Assembly: GCF_014305095.1 (NCBI RefSeq)
Contig: NZ_JACRUI010000001.1
Location: 543,695 to 607,694 of the forward strand
Origin: Flavobacterium kayseriense
GTDB lineage: Bacteria; Bacteroidota; Bacteroidia; Flavobacteriales; Flavobacteriaceae
Length of the DNA stretch: 64,000 bases
Direction: 5' to 3'
Shown: positions 25,628 to 35,593 of the stretch, piece by piece
Layout: each line of letters begins with the position of its first letter
How positions within the stretch are numbered: the first letter of the stretch is position 1
Position numbers and translations under genes: made by a program
The notes under the pieces: model-generated
The model's database searches: none
Told to the model about the DNA's origin: nothing
The model's input: only the letters and a program-made list of their open reading frames with translations

Positions 25628-27264
25628 TGCATTCTTTTATCAAAAAAAAATACCTAATCCCTGTTGCTGCTTCAGCATTTTTATTTGTTGGTGCCAGTTT
25701 TAAAAATGATTTTTTTGAAATAGCCAAACAAATAGAAATCTTCACCACTTTATTTAAAGAGGTCAATAACAACTACGTAGACGAGTCGAATCCAGGAGAA
25801 CTTATGGATAAAGCGATAAAGGGGATGCTAGCTAGCCTAGATCCTTATACAGTCTATTTTAACGAACAAGATGTACTACGATTCAAAATCAACAATACTG
25901 GCGAATACACTGGAATAGGCGCATTAATTTCTCAAAAAGAAGGTCAACTAATTGTTAGAGAAGTTTATAAAAACTTCCCCGCTGACAAAGCGGGACTGAA
26001 ACCTGGGGATTTAATTATAAAAATAGGTGATGTACCTATTACTGATTTTAAAGATGATGCCTCTCAATTACTTAAGGGTGTTAAAAACACTAAAATAGCG
26101 ATTCAATTTATTCGACAAGGACAATCAAAAACCACCGAAATTATCCTAGACGAAGTAGGTATAAAATCCGTTCCTTATTACGCTAAAATTGATGACAAAA
26201 CCGGCTATATAGTTCTAGCCCGTTTCAATCAAAAAGCGTCTAATGAAACAAAACAAGCATTAGAAGATTTAAAAAGACAAGGAGCTGAAAGAATCGTATT
26301 AGACCTTAGGGGCAATCCTGGAGGACTATTAAACGAAGCGGTAAACATTTGCAATCTATTTGTTCCAAAAAACGAAATTATCGTAACCACTAAATCTAAA
26401 AACGAGAAATACAACAACACCTACAAAACACAAAATGAACCCGTAGATACGCAAATACCTATTGTCATTATTGTTAATGATAAAAGTGCTTCTGCCTCTG
26501 AAATTGTCTCGGGAGCCTTGCAAGATTTAGATAGAGCTGTGATCGTAGGAAGCCGAAGTTTTGGGAAAGGTCTTGTTCAAAAACCTATAGATTTAACATA
26601 CAATACACAACTTAAAGTAACTATTTCGCGCTACTATACACCATCAGGACGGTGTATACAAGCACTAGACTACAATAATAAAGACAAAAATGGTAGTGCA
26701 ACTAGAACGCAGGAAAAAAATTATAATGCTTACAAAACTAAAAAAGGCAGAACCGTTTATGACGGTGGTGGAATATTGCCAGACGTACAACTGGAAGAAA
26801 CGAAATCAAGTGTTATCGCGAGCGTACTAGAAAAAAACGACGCTATATTCGACTTTGTAACTAGCTACTATTACAAAAATCAAAACCTAGGCACGCAAAT
26901 ACCCGCTTTCTCTAACGCTGACTACCAAATTTTTAAACAATTTGTAAAAACATCTAAATATTCGTTTGAGACTGAAACTGAATTAGCTCTTAAAAACACT
27001 TTGGCTATAGCCAAAAAAGAAAAATTAGACGATAGTATATTAGTAGAATACCAACAATTACTGTCTGCATTGCAAAAAAGTGAAGAATCACAACTTGATA
27101 AAAACCAGGAAGAAATCAAAAAGATAATTACCGAGGCGATTATTAAGCGTTTCCAATATGAAGAAGGTTTTTATCAGTATTACATCAAAACGAATTCTGA
27201 GATTAAAAAATCAGTAAGCATTCTTAACAATTCCTTAGAATACAAAACGATTTTAAAAATTTAA
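25627..27264 (+). CDS. S41-family C-terminal processing peptidase
   Basis: A 545-residue periplasmic serine protease of the CtpA/Prc type. Order: N-terminal signal/anchor, ~50-residue helical domain, PDZ domain about 95-175 (YTGIGALISQKEGQL ... GLKPGDLIIKIGD), protease domain. The Ser/Lys dyad is probably Ser289 in NDKSASASE and Lys314 in RSFGKGLVQ. It is translationally coupled at both ends (TAATG with DUF4349, and with the following OmpA gene). It probably trims envelope proteins. Confidence 0.92.
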   Translation: MHSFIKKKYLIPVAASAFLFVGASFKNDFFEIAKQIEIFTTLFKEVNNNYVDESNPGELMDKAIKGMLASLDPYTVYFNEQDVLRFKINNTGEYTGIGALISQKEGQLIVREVYKNFPADKAGLKPGDLIIKIGDVPITDFKDDASQLLKGVKNTKIAIQFIRQGQSKTTEIILDEVGIKSVPYYAKIDDKTGYIVLARFNQKASNETKQALEDLKRQGAERIVLDLRGNPGGLLNEAVNICNLFVPKNEIIVTTKSKNEKYNNTYKTQNEPVDTQIPIVIIVNDKSASASEIVSGALQDLDRAVIVGSRSFGKGLVQKPIDLTYNTQLKVTISRYYTPSGRCIQALDYNNKDKNGSATRTQEKNYNAYKTKKGRTVYDGGGILPDVQLEETKSSVIASVLEKNDAIFDFVTSYYYKNQNLGTQIPAFSNADYQIFKQFVKTSKYSFETETELALKNTLAIAKKEKLDDSILVEYQQLLSALQKSEESQLDKNQEEIKKIITEAIIKRFQYEEGFYQYYIKTNSEIKKSVSILNNSLEYKTILKI

Positions 27265-28070
27265 TGTTCCGGTTCTTTTACATATCACCTCTTTTTCTAT
27301 TTTGTTTCCTCAATGCTCAGGAAAAAAAAATAGAAACCGTTTATTTCGAATTTGACAAATACTCCCTTGAAACATATCAAGAAAAAGACATCTGGGACTT
27401 TATAGTACAATCAGATACAGCACGCATTGAATCTATTCAAATATATGGTTATTGCGATGACCGTGGGGATAATGATTATAATTACAAACTATCAGAGAAC
27501 AGAGTAAATACGGTTAGGAAAATTTTAACAATCAATGGTTTTAACAAAAATAAAATTGTGATTATTGAGGGGAAAGGAAGAGTGCTTTTAACGAGTAATC
27601 CATTAGAAAACCTTACTGAGATCCGTTCGAAAAATAGACGCGTCGACATTTTAATCGTCAGAAAAAATAGTTTTGGTAAAGGGATTTATAATTCATTTCA
27701 AGACAAACATGAAGTGGGCGACCGTATCTTTCTCGAAAACATTCTCTTCAATTTGGGAAGCAGTGTCCTAACCCCTGCATCTAGAAGAGAACTAGATAGA
27801 ATTGCAATACTGCTTAATAAAAATAAAAACATTGAATTTGAAATCATTGGCCATGTATGTTGTACCCCAGACTACTATCGAGATGCGATAGATAGGGATA
27901 CAAACGAACGTAAATTATCTGTGAACAGAGCTAAAGTTGTGTTTAGATATTTAATTAACCGACAAGTGAATGGTATTCGCATGTCCTACAAAGGAGTAGG
28001 AAATAAATTCCCTTTAGGGAAAGGAAGTGAGTTTGATCGAAGAGTCGAGTTTCTGATTAAAAAAATATAA
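27264..28070 (+). CDS. Exported protein with two OmpA-like domains in tandem
   Basis: A 268-residue secreted protein. The signal peptide (FFYISPLFLFCFLNAQ) is followed directly by a first OmpA-like domain (VYFEFDKYSLE ... IYGYCDDRGDNDYNYKLSENR ... RSKNRRVDI). A second follows (ILFNLGSSVLTPASRREL ... IIGHVCCTPDYY ... FDRRVEFLI). Two OmpA domains without a barrel or lipobox is uncommon. Its start overlaps the S41 protease stop, so the protease and this possible peptidoglycan binder are made together. It converges with the GNAT gene with no gap. Confidence 0.8.
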   Translation: MFRFFYISPLFLFCFLNAQEKKIETVYFEFDKYSLETYQEKDIWDFIVQSDTARIESIQIYGYCDDRGDNDYNYKLSENRVNTVRKILTINGFNKNKIVIIEGKGRVLLTSNPLENLTEIRSKNRRVDILIVRKNSFGKGIYNSFQDKHEVGDRIFLENILFNLGSSVLTPASRRELDRIAILLNKNKNIEFEIIGHVCCTPDYYRDAIDRDTNERKLSVNRAKVVFRYLINRQVNGIRMSYKGVGNKFPLGKGSEFDRRVEFLIKKI

Positions 28071-28517
28071 TTACTCTTTTTTCATGTCTATATGCGGAAT
28101 ATCGTCTTCTAGGTACATTTCACTTATTTGTATAAAACCATGGCTTTCATAAAACTTTTTCAAATACAACTGTGCGCCTATAGTTATTGCTGTTTCGTTG
28201 TAATTATTCTTAATACCTGCAATCGCCTCACGCATTAAATCATGTCCCCACTTTTTAGAACGATAATTTTTATCTACAACCACGCGCCCAATAGATGCAT
28301 TATCAAAGCTAATTCCTGGTTTGAAAAGACGGGCATGAGCCACAGTTTTACCTTCATATTCACCTATTAGATGCAAAGCAACCTTATCTTTACCGTCTAG
28401 ATCAAGATACACGCAGTTTTGCTCCACTACAAAGATCTCACTCCTTAAGCGCAGTAAATCATATAGTTCATCTACCGTTAATGCATTAAAAGCCTTTATT
28501 TTCCATTGTATACTCAT
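28071..28517 (-). CDS. GNAT acetyltransferase, ElaA family
   Basis: A 148-residue acetyl-CoA-dependent N-acetyltransferase. The N-terminal part (LYDLLRLRSEIFVVEQNCVYLDLDGKD) and the acetyl-CoA site (IGRVVVDKNYRSKKWGHDLM) are typical of ElaA. Its stop codon abuts that of the convergent OmpA-like gene. Substrate unknown. Confidence 0.88.
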   Translation of the reverse strand: MSIQWKIKAFNALTVDELYDLLRLRSEIFVVEQNCVYLDLDGKDKVALHLIGEYEGKTVAHARLFKPGISFDNASIGRVVVDKNYRSKKWGHDLMREAIAGIKNNYNETAITIGAQLYLKKFYESHGFIQISEMYLEDDIPHIDMKKE

Positions 28518-28558
28518 AGAGGAATTTTAGAAATATTATTTAAGGCGAATTTAAGTAA

Positions 28559-29539
28559 TTATCCCTTATTTACCACTACTGACCTAATAATTGCCTCCAA
28601 CTCTAGCATTAAATCTCGCTTTTCTTTAGAAGGAGAATAGCAAAATCCTTCTAATACCAAAACCCTGTTATTTTCTTTATCAATTATTGCGTAATTAATA
28701 AAGGGTCCTGACATAAAATCATCCCGAAGTTCCCATGTTCCTCTGGTTTCATACGTAAGTTTGTTATCTAGGTTTACTACAAAAAAGTAAGGAGCATAAG
28801 CCTCCTCTGTAATCATATCAGTTCCGGGCTCTTTTCCGTGAATATAAAGATTACCTATAGAATCTCGCATCTTTATAATATTACCAACAATGTTATTTTT
28901 ATTGTTAACAGTCGATAAAGGAACTTGGTAAATTAAGACGCTTGTGTTACCACTGATGATTTCTTTTTTGAACCAAACAAAATTAGCATCCTGTAGCATT
29001 AACTCGTAAGAAGAAGGAATTTGAATAGAAATATTGAACTTCTTATCAAAATATTCTCTTTCTAAAAGTGATTTTCTTGCAATACGCTGACTTTCATCGA
29101 TCTCGTTTTGATGAATTGTTTTGATGATTTGGGGTGCAGTCTTTTCTAGGAGAGCTAAAATAGAAGTGACTGATTTACCAGTGATATGAAATACATTTTG
29201 GGGCGCCGCGTATTCGTCTTTTTTAACGCTAAAATGATCATTATCCCCTTTTTTAATGACGATAACATTTCGGCTATCGGTCATAAAACCTTCCATAAGC
29301 TTTATGGGATACTGATTGATATTGAAAAGAGGTTCTTCCTGAGGCAATCCTAAAACAGGGGCTGCAAATTTATTTCTAGCACTGTCTCCAACCTCGCTAT
29401 TCCACAACAAGTCATCAACAATGATAGCGATATTATTAATTTTCCCATTTGCTATTCTTGGTAGAACAACTTCCTCTTTTTTACAAGAAATAAAAAGATA
29501 GGAACCTATGAGTAAAAATAGAAGCAGTTTTTTATTCAT
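28559..29539 (-). CDS. DUF4837 family lipoprotein
   Basis: A 326-residue lipoprotein with signal peptide MNKKLLLFLLIGSYLFISC. The body fits DUF4837, a Bacteroidota family of unknown function (INNIAIIVDDLLWNSEVGDSAR, later WELRDDFMSGPFINYAI). Single gene, with the MltD-like gene upstream on the same strand after a terminator. Confidence 0.78.
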   Translation of the reverse strand: MNKKLLLFLLIGSYLFISCKKEEVVLPRIANGKINNIAIIVDDLLWNSEVGDSARNKFAAPVLGLPQEEPLFNINQYPIKLMEGFMTDSRNVIVIKKGDNDHFSVKKDEYAAPQNVFHITGKSVTSILALLEKTAPQIIKTIHQNEIDESQRIARKSLLEREYFDKKFNISIQIPSSYELMLQDANFVWFKKEIISGNTSVLIYQVPLSTVNNKNNIVGNIIKMRDSIGNLYIHGKEPGTDMITEEAYAPYFFVVNLDNKLTYETRGTWELRDDFMSGPFINYAIIDKENNRVLVLEGFCYSPSKEKRDLMLELEAIIRSVVVNKG

Positions 29540-29680
29540 TTTATTAAAGTTAAAATAGGCTAATCATATATTGAAATGACCCTAAAGATACAAGTTTTAT
29601 AAACTAATGTCAATTACATGCTTAGCCACGAATATCATTCCAATTATTGACAAACAAGTAAAAAACATCATTTCGACGCA

Positions 29681-29715
29681 AAAAAAAGGGTTTTATTCAA
29701 CAATGAATAAAACCC
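29681..29715 (-). terminator. Intrinsic terminator of the LysM transglycosylase gene
   Basis: GGGTTTTATTC pairs perfectly with GAATAAAACCC around a 6-base loop, followed on the minus strand by seven T. It lies 25 bases after the stop codon at 29740. Confidence 0.85.
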
Positions 29716-29739
29716 CATCCTATAAAAACCTTTTTAAAA

Positions 29740-31761
29740 CTAACCGTTAATTTTTAGTTTCATCCCTGGTTTAATATTTTCACCCTTAATACCATTCCAC
29801 TTTATAATATCTGAAACGGTAATTCCTGGATACTTTTTAGCTATACTAAATAAAGAATCCCCCTTTTTAACGTAATAATTATCTGCTTCTTTAAGTTTCG
29901 TAATCGGACTATTTTTTACCTTAAAAGCACTAACGGCTACAGCATTTGTAGCAATTGCAATTTCATCTTTAGCTACTATTAATTCACTTCCTAAAGCAAT
30001 TGCTGCGCTTGACAGACTATTCCATTCCTTCAAATTTTCAATAGTGGCTCCAAATTTTTTGGCAACATTACTTAAGTTGTCTCCTTTTTGAACGGTATAG
30101 TAAATTTCTTTTAGTTCAGGCGATTGCGCCAATTCCATTTTTATCGGTTCTTTTGAATCATATGCTATTTGTAAAGTTGTCCCTTGATGAATTGTAGTAT
30201 CAGTCAAGTTATTCCATTCTTTAATTTGAGCTACGGTTACTTTATATTTGTCAGCGATAGCATTAATGTTGTCTCCATTTTGAACGACATACATGGATTG
30301 TTTACTCTCGACTAAAGTGTCTTTCGAATTCTCTTTATTTACTTTACTTTCCTTTACTACCTTGCTAACTACTGCTATATCGTTTTTTGCCTGGACTACT
30401 GTAGTTTTTACAGGACTTTCTTTAGCTAAAATCTTTAAATTTTGACCGTAAGCAATCGTATTACTCTTGAGTCCATTCCATTTTTTCAAGTCTGTTAAGG
30501 ATACGTCATTTTTACTTGCTATAGTACCTAAATTATCCCCACGTTTTACTTTGTAGTATCGAGTGGTAAACTGACTTTCTTTTTGGTTTGTACTAGTATC
30601 TGTAGTGCTTACAATTGCTGTAATGCTAGTGAATAGTCTCTCTTTTTTATCTAATTCATACTGCACATAAGCGTATAGTTTTTCCTCATTAGATGTAAAA
30701 AGAGCTATTTTTTCGTTAGGCAGGCGCAAGTAGTGTTTCTCATCTCTGTACGACGGAATAATGTTCAACTTGTAGGAAGGATTTAGTAGCTGTAATTGCG
30801 CAACAGGTACCTCTAGTAAATCTGAGATTTGTTTGAAAGACATTTCTCTTTTAATCATCACAGTATCAGTTGCAAAATGCTGCACCACTGCTCTATCAGG
30901 AACAATACCATGTTCCTTGCGATATTCGTATAAATACATGGTTGCTAAAAAAGCAGGAACATAGCCTTGCGTTTCTTTAGGTAAATTTTTTCTAATACTC
31001 CAATAATTTTGTTGTCCTCCGGAACGTCTTATTGCTTTTGATACGTTTCCAGGCCCTGAATTATAGGACGCTAAAACCAGTTCCCAATCACCAAAAATAG
31101 CATACATATTCGACATATATTTTGCCGCTGCAGCTGTAGCTTTTAGGGGATCACTTCGCTCGTCTATATAAGAATCAATTTTTAAATTGTATTGTTTACC
31201 CGTTTGATACATAAATTGCCACAGTCCGGTAGCACCCATTTTCGAAACTGCTTTTGGATTTAGGGCCGACTCTACCACTGCTAAGTATTTTATCTCTAAG
31301 GGTACGTTCTGTTTGGCAAACTCTTCTTCAAATAGAGGGAAATAGTATTCTGAAATAGCCATTAATCTACCAAAGGATTTTTTTCGGTATTTCAAAAAGG
31401 ATTTGATGACATTTTCTAAACTTTCATTGTATTCAATCCTAAAAGGAGATTTGGCATTCATTGCCTCGAGTCTTGATTTTAACAAATCTGTAGATAACTC
31501 GTAATCCACTTTTACATCGGTATTGATGTTGGTTATATCACTTGTAATGTCATTGTAGAGATCTAAATCAGTTAGTTCCTTCATCCATAAGCTATCTACA
31601 CATGATGCCATAGCATCTTTCACAAAACTTTTTTTGATAGAATCGAGATAGGATTGGTTGTTTTCCTTAATAAAAACTCCTTTGCTCTCGCTATTCTGTT
31701 GCGAAAACAAAGGAATTGATACTAATAATATTGCGGTTACTATGGTATTTTTTACAGTCAT
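29740..31761 (-). CDS. mltD: Lytic murein transglycosylase with four LysM repeats (MltD-like)
   Basis: Cleaves peptidoglycan glycan strands in the periplasm. The signal peptide ends near LFSQ. The SLT domain carries the catalytic Glu in VVESALNPKAVSKMGATGLWQF and the motif VLASYNSGPGNV. Four LysM repeats then follow, each starting like YYKVKRGDNLGTIA, YVVQNGDNINAIA, YYTVQKGDNLSNVA and YYVKKGDSLFSIA. The open frame begins with a TTG at 31773; the ATG at 31761 (MTVKNTIVTAILL) gives a normal signal peptide and is preferred. 673 residues. Confidence 0.92.
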   Translation of the reverse strand: MTVKNTIVTAILLVSIPLFSQQNSESKGVFIKENNQSYLDSIKKSFVKDAMASCVDSLWMKELTDLDLYNDITSDITNINTDVKVDYELSTDLLKSRLEAMNAKSPFRIEYNESLENVIKSFLKYRKKSFGRLMAISEYYFPLFEEEFAKQNVPLEIKYLAVVESALNPKAVSKMGATGLWQFMYQTGKQYNLKIDSYIDERSDPLKATAAAAKYMSNMYAIFGDWELVLASYNSGPGNVSKAIRRSGGQQNYWSIRKNLPKETQGYVPAFLATMYLYEYRKEHGIVPDRAVVQHFATDTVMIKREMSFKQISDLLEVPVAQLQLLNPSYKLNIIPSYRDEKHYLRLPNEKIALFTSNEEKLYAYVQYELDKKERLFTSITAIVSTTDTSTNQKESQFTTRYYKVKRGDNLGTIASKNDVSLTDLKKWNGLKSNTIAYGQNLKILAKESPVKTTVVQAKNDIAVVSKVVKESKVNKENSKDTLVESKQSMYVVQNGDNINAIADKYKVTVAQIKEWNNLTDTTIHQGTTLQIAYDSKEPIKMELAQSPELKEIYYTVQKGDNLSNVAKKFGATIENLKEWNSLSSAAIALGSELIVAKDEIAIATNAVAVSAFKVKNSPITKLKEADNYYVKKGDSLFSIAKKYPGITVSDIIKWNGIKGENIKPGMKLKING

Positions 31762-31868
31762 TTTTACAGTCAACTTACTTAATTTTAAATGATTAAATGA
31801 ATCATTATTTTACAAACTTAATAGGTTACAACTGAAAAAAAGTATAAATATTGTTAAATATGCAGAAT

Positions 31869-33056
31869 TTAGTCTAAGATTGCAGCAATTCCAGGTAAAT
31901 TTTTACCTTCTAACATTTCTAACATTGCACCACCTCCGGTAGATACATAACTCATTTTTTCTTCAAGACCAAATTGTTTTACAGCTGCTACAGAGTCACC
32001 TCCACCTACAAGAGAAAAGGCTCCTTGTTCAGTTGAAGCCGCTATAAAGTTACCCAAAGCAATAGTCCCTTTGGCAAAACTTTCCATTTCAAAAACACCT
32101 AAAGGTCCGTTCCACAAGATCGTTTTAGACTCCATGATTACTTTTTCAAAATTCTCTAATGATTTTGGACCGGCATCAAGACCTTGCCAACCATCAGGAA
32201 TTTCATTTACATCAACAATTTTGGTGTTAGCTGTATTAGAAAAAGCGTCAGCAGCAATTACATCCACAGGAATATGAATTTGAACTCCTTTTTCCTTAGC
32301 TAATCTTAAAATTTCAAGTGCTAGCTCCTGCTTATCATCTTCACAAATAGAATCTCCAATTTTTCCCCCTAAGGCCTTCACAAACGTAAAGGTCATTCCA
32401 CCGCCTATGATCATATGGTCCACTTTATCGAGAATGTTTTCGATTACGGTGATTTTAGACGATACTTTAGATCCTCCAAGAACCGCAGTAACTGGTTTTT
32501 CACTGTTTTTTAATACTTTATTTAAACTCTCAATTTCTTTTGCTAGTAGGGTTCCAAAACATTTTTCATTAGGAAAAAATTGCGCAATAATTGTAGTTGA
32601 AGCATGTGCTCTGTGCGCTGTGCCAAAAGCATCATTTACGTAAATATCTCCTAGTCCAGCTAGTTCTTTTGCAAAAGCAATATCACCGGCCTCTTCTTCT
32701 GGATGAAAACGTAAATTCTCTAGCAATAATACTTCGCCTGCCTTCAAATTAGCGGCAGCCGCCTTTGCCTCTTCTCCAATACAATCAGAAGCAAACTGAA
32801 CCGGAACTCCCAAAATATCAGAAGTTGTTTTTACAATAGGCTTAAGTGAGTATTTCTCTTCTACTCCTTTTGGTCTGCCTAAATGCGACATTAAAATTAC
32901 ACTTCCGCCTTGAGCGATAATAAAATCGATCGTTGGTTTAGCAGCCTCGATACGAGTCGCATCAGTAACATTAAAATTGTCGTCTAACGGCACATTAAAA
33001 TCAACACGTATTATTGCTTTTTTATTTTTAAAATCAAAGTCGTTTAAAGTCTTCAT
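31869..33056 (-). CDS. pgk: Phosphoglycerate kinase
   Basis: Transfers phosphate between 1,3-bisphosphoglycerate and ADP in glycolysis. A 395-residue protein with the N-terminal signature [14 protein letters not shown], substrate motif MSHLGRPKG, hinge region with GGSKVSSKI, and nucleotide loop [14 protein letters not shown] near the C-terminus. Single-gene unit with a promoter-like box at 33095-33102. Confidence 0.98.
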   Translation of the reverse strand: MKTLNDFDFKNKKAIIRVDFNVPLDDNFNVTDATRIEAAKPTIDFIIAQGGSVILMSHLGRPKGVEEKYSLKPIVKTTSDILGVPVQFASDCIGEEAKAAAANLKAGEVLLLENLRFHPEEEAGDIAFAKELAGLGDIYVNDAFGTAHRAHASTTIIAQFFPNEKCFGTLLAKEIESLNKVLKNSEKPVTAVLGGSKVSSKITVIENILDKVDHMIIGGGMTFTFVKALGGKIGDSICEDDKQELALEILRLAKEKGVQIHIPVDVIAADAFSNTANTKIVDVNEIPDGWQGLDAGPKSLENFEKVIMESKTILWNGPLGVFEMESFAKGTIALGNFIAASTEQGAFSLVGGGDSVAAVKQFGLEEKMSYVSTGGGAMLEMLEGKNLPGIAAILD

Positions 33057-33094
33057 CTAATCCTTATTTTTAGTTGTTTGTTGTAAAAGAAGAA

Positions 33095-33102
33095 CAAATA
33101 TA
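33095..33102 (-). promoter_or_regulatory. Putative -7 promoter box of pgk
   Basis: Minus strand TATATTTG, an exact TAnnTTTG match, 39 bases before the pgk ATG. A TTTTG lies about 25 bases farther upstream, slightly beyond normal spacing. Confidence 0.45.
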
Positions 33103-33327
33103 GAACTTTTAGCTTAGTAATAAATTTCAAAAAAGGATTAAAAAAACGAAAAACACAACGAAATCGATGTAATTTAAGAAAGAAACAGTGTATTTAACTT
33201 TAATTATCAATAATTCAAAATTAAGTCAAAGATTTAATCTTCGGACCAACTCATTTACAAAAGCGTATTTGCCTGTGAAATTTAGCAAACTTTAGTGTTC
33301 AAAATTTTAGACTGATTCATTTTCTTC

Positions 33328-33335
33328 TATCTTTG
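33328..33335 (+). promoter_or_regulatory. Putative -7 promoter box of holB
   Basis: TATCTTTG, an exact TAnnTTTG match, ending 4 bases before the ATG at 33340. Transcription would start at or very near the start codon, so the message may be leaderless. Confidence 0.5.
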
Positions 33336-33339
33336 CTTT

Positions 33340-34488
33340 ATGCAATTTTCTGAAATTTTAGGGCAAGAACACATTAAGAATCATCTTACTCAAAGCGCCA
33401 ATCTAGGTAGGATTCCTCATGCGCAACTATTTATTGGGCCAGAAGGTAGTGGCACTTTACCTATGGCTATTGCTTATGCACAGTACATTTTATGTAGCAA
33501 TACTAACGGGGAAAATAACGGAGAGAATCAGGCGTGTAATTTAAAATTTCAGAAACTTTCCCATCCCGATTTACATTTTGCTTATCCTACGGTTTCAACA
33601 GATAGTGTAAAAACCAAGCCAAAAAGCATTGATTTCATCGCAGAATGGCGCACTTTTACGACTCAAAATCCTTATGGTGGTTTGTTTGAATGGTATGCTG
33701 TTCTAGGAGTTCAAAACAAGCAGGGAGAAATAAGAGTAGATGATGCTACCGAAATTTTGAAATCACTTTCATTGAAATCCTATGAAGGTGGTCACAAAAT
33801 TATGATTATCTGGATGGCAGATAAATTAAATATTGCAGCTTCTAACAAACTTTTAAAGCTGCTAGAAGAACCGCCTGAAAAAACAATCTTTATTCTGATT
33901 TCAGAGAACGAAGAAGATATTATACAAACCATACGATCTCGTTGCCAAATTTTACACTTTAATGGGTTAAGTGAAACTGTTGTTGCAGATGCACTCGTTT
34001 GTCGTGAAAATATTGATTTAAAATTAGCTACCAAAATTGCACACCAAGCACAAGGAAATTACAATGTGGCTTTGCATTTAGTTCATGATAATAGTGATGA
34101 TTACCCATTTGAAGAGTGGTTCGTAACTTGGGTACGTGCTGCATTTAAAGCAAAAGGAAACGCAGCTGCAATCCAAGATTTAATTCTGTGGAGTGAAAAA
34201 ATTGCTAGCCTAGGACGAGAAACACAAAAGAAATTTTTACAGTTTTGTATAGAAATGTTTCGTCAAGCCTTATTGCTTAATTATGAAGCGCCAAAGTTGG
34301 TTTATTTTGAACCTAAAGTAGAGAAGTTTAAATTAGAGAACTTTGCGCCATTTGTAAATGGGAACAATATACATGATATCTTTAAAGAACTATCTGATGC
34401 AATGTATCACATAGAGCGTAACGGAAATGCAAAAATAATTTTAACTGATTTGTCGATCAAACTTACTCGCTTAATCCATAAAAAATAA
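33340..34488 (+). CDS. holB: DNA polymerase III subunit delta'
   Basis: Clamp-loader subunit. A 382-residue AAA+ protein starting MQFSEILGQEHIKNHLTQS. The P-loop is degenerate (IGPEGSGTLPMA), normal for delta', which does not hydrolyse ATP. Later motifs are KIMIIWMADKLNIAASNKLLKLLEEPP and TIRSRCQILHF, the arginine-finger region. The four-cysteine zinc module of other clamp loaders is only partly present (Cys near YILCSN and QACNL). It is followed 4 bases later by a DoxX-like gene. Confidence 0.93.
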   Translation: MQFSEILGQEHIKNHLTQSANLGRIPHAQLFIGPEGSGTLPMAIAYAQYILCSNTNGENNGENQACNLKFQKLSHPDLHFAYPTVSTDSVKTKPKSIDFIAEWRTFTTQNPYGGLFEWYAVLGVQNKQGEIRVDDATEILKSLSLKSYEGGHKIMIIWMADKLNIAASNKLLKLLEEPPEKTIFILISENEEDIIQTIRSRCQILHFNGLSETVVADALVCRENIDLKLATKIAHQAQGNYNVALHLVHDNSDDYPFEEWFVTWVRAAFKAKGNAAAIQDLILWSEKIASLGRETQKKFLQFCIEMFRQALLLNYEAPKLVYFEPKVEKFKLENFAPFVNGNNIHDIFKELSDAMYHIERNGNAKIILTDLSIKLTRLIHKK

Positions 34489-34492
34489 CACT

Positions 34493-34876
34493 ATGAATAA
34501 CGTTGCATCTATTCTAATTTTGGCTTTTTTAGCTATTTCCTTCATTCAGTCAGGTTATGACAAATTATTTTACTGGAAAGACAACGTAGAATGGCTTAAG
34601 GGACATTTTGCAAAAACCCAATTAAAAAATCATGTGCCTATTGCCTTGATGAACATTTTAATACTGGAATTAATCTCAGGTATACTTTGTGTGGTAGGTG
34701 CTATCCAGTTAGTTGTAAACAACGGAAGGTTATTTGGCTTTTACGGTGCCGTGTTTTCATGTATCACCTTAATAATGCTACTTTTCGGTCAACGATTAGC
34801 TAAGGATTATGATGGTGCTAGAACAATTGTTATCTATTTTATTCCGGCAGTTATGGCGGTATATTGGTTAAATTAA
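34493..34876 (+). CDS. DoxX-family membrane protein
   Basis: A 127-residue protein with four predicted transmembrane helices (ASILILAFLAISFIQSGYDK; ALMNILILELISGILCVVGAIQL; FGFYGAVFSCITLIMLLFG; TIVIYFIPAVMAVYWLN). FIQSGYDKLFYW near the first helix is typical of DoxX-like proteins. Four bases after holB and 35 bases before a thioesterase gene; probably one transcript. Function not established. Confidence 0.8.
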   Translation: MNNVASILILAFLAISFIQSGYDKLFYWKDNVEWLKGHFAKTQLKNHVPIALMNILILELISGILCVVGAIQLVVNNGRLFGFYGAVFSCITLIMLLFGQRLAKDYDGARTIVIYFIPAVMAVYWLN

Positions 34877-34911
34877 AAATTAAAAAGTATTAAAAATATT
34901 CCTCTCATTAT

Positions 34912-35421
34912 ATGAAACCAAAACACCCTTCAGAATCCTTAACAACCTTAACTGATTTAGTTTTACCAAGTGAAACAAATCCTTTAAACAACCTTTTTGG
35001 CGGTGAATTATTAGCTCGAATGGATCGTGCAGCAAGTATTGCAGCTAGGAGACATTCTCGCAGAATTGTTGTTACTGCATCTGTAAACCACGTGGCTTTT
35101 AATCGCGCTATTCCTTTAGGAAGTGTGGTAACAGTTGAAGCTAAAGTTTCAAGATCTTTTAAAAGTTCAATGGAAATCTATATTGACATTTGGGTTGAAG
35201 ACAGAGAATCTGGGAACAAAACCAAAGCCAATGAAGCCATTTACACTTTTGTAGCAGTCGATGATACGGGAAGACCAGTGGAAGTACCGCAAATCATTCC
35301 TGAAACAGAACTAGAGATTCAACGTTACGAAGCTGCATTGCGACGCAAACAATTAAGTTTAGTATTAGCCGGAAAACTAAACCCTCATGACGCTACAGAG
35401 CTAAAAGCATTATTTATGTAA
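34912..35421 (+). CDS. Acyl-CoA thioesterase, hotdog fold
   Basis: A 169-residue cytoplasmic thioesterase of the YciA/BFIT-like acyl-CoA hydrolase group. The signature is LPSETNPLNNLFGGELLARMDRAASIAARRH, with the conserved Asn and Asp of the hotdog active site, then VTASVNHVAFNRAIPLGSVV. Substrate chain length cannot be read. Confidence 0.88.
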   Translation: MKPKHPSESLTTLTDLVLPSETNPLNNLFGGELLARMDRAASIAARRHSRRIVVTASVNHVAFNRAIPLGSVVTVEAKVSRSFKSSMEIYIDIWVEDRESGNKTKANEAIYTFVAVDDTGRPVEVPQIIPETELEIQRYEAALRRKQLSLVLAGKLNPHDATELKALFM

Positions 35422-35593
35422 AATTATTTTTTTTACGTTATTTTAGTTTAGAATTATGAAAATTAACTCAAAAATAAAGTATTTTTACAAGCATTAAAAA
35501 TCAACATTAAAAGGAATTAAAAAGATACAATTGATACTTTAAACTCCTGACAGCCATAAAATAATATAAATGAAAGAAAAGGTAAAAGAGAAG

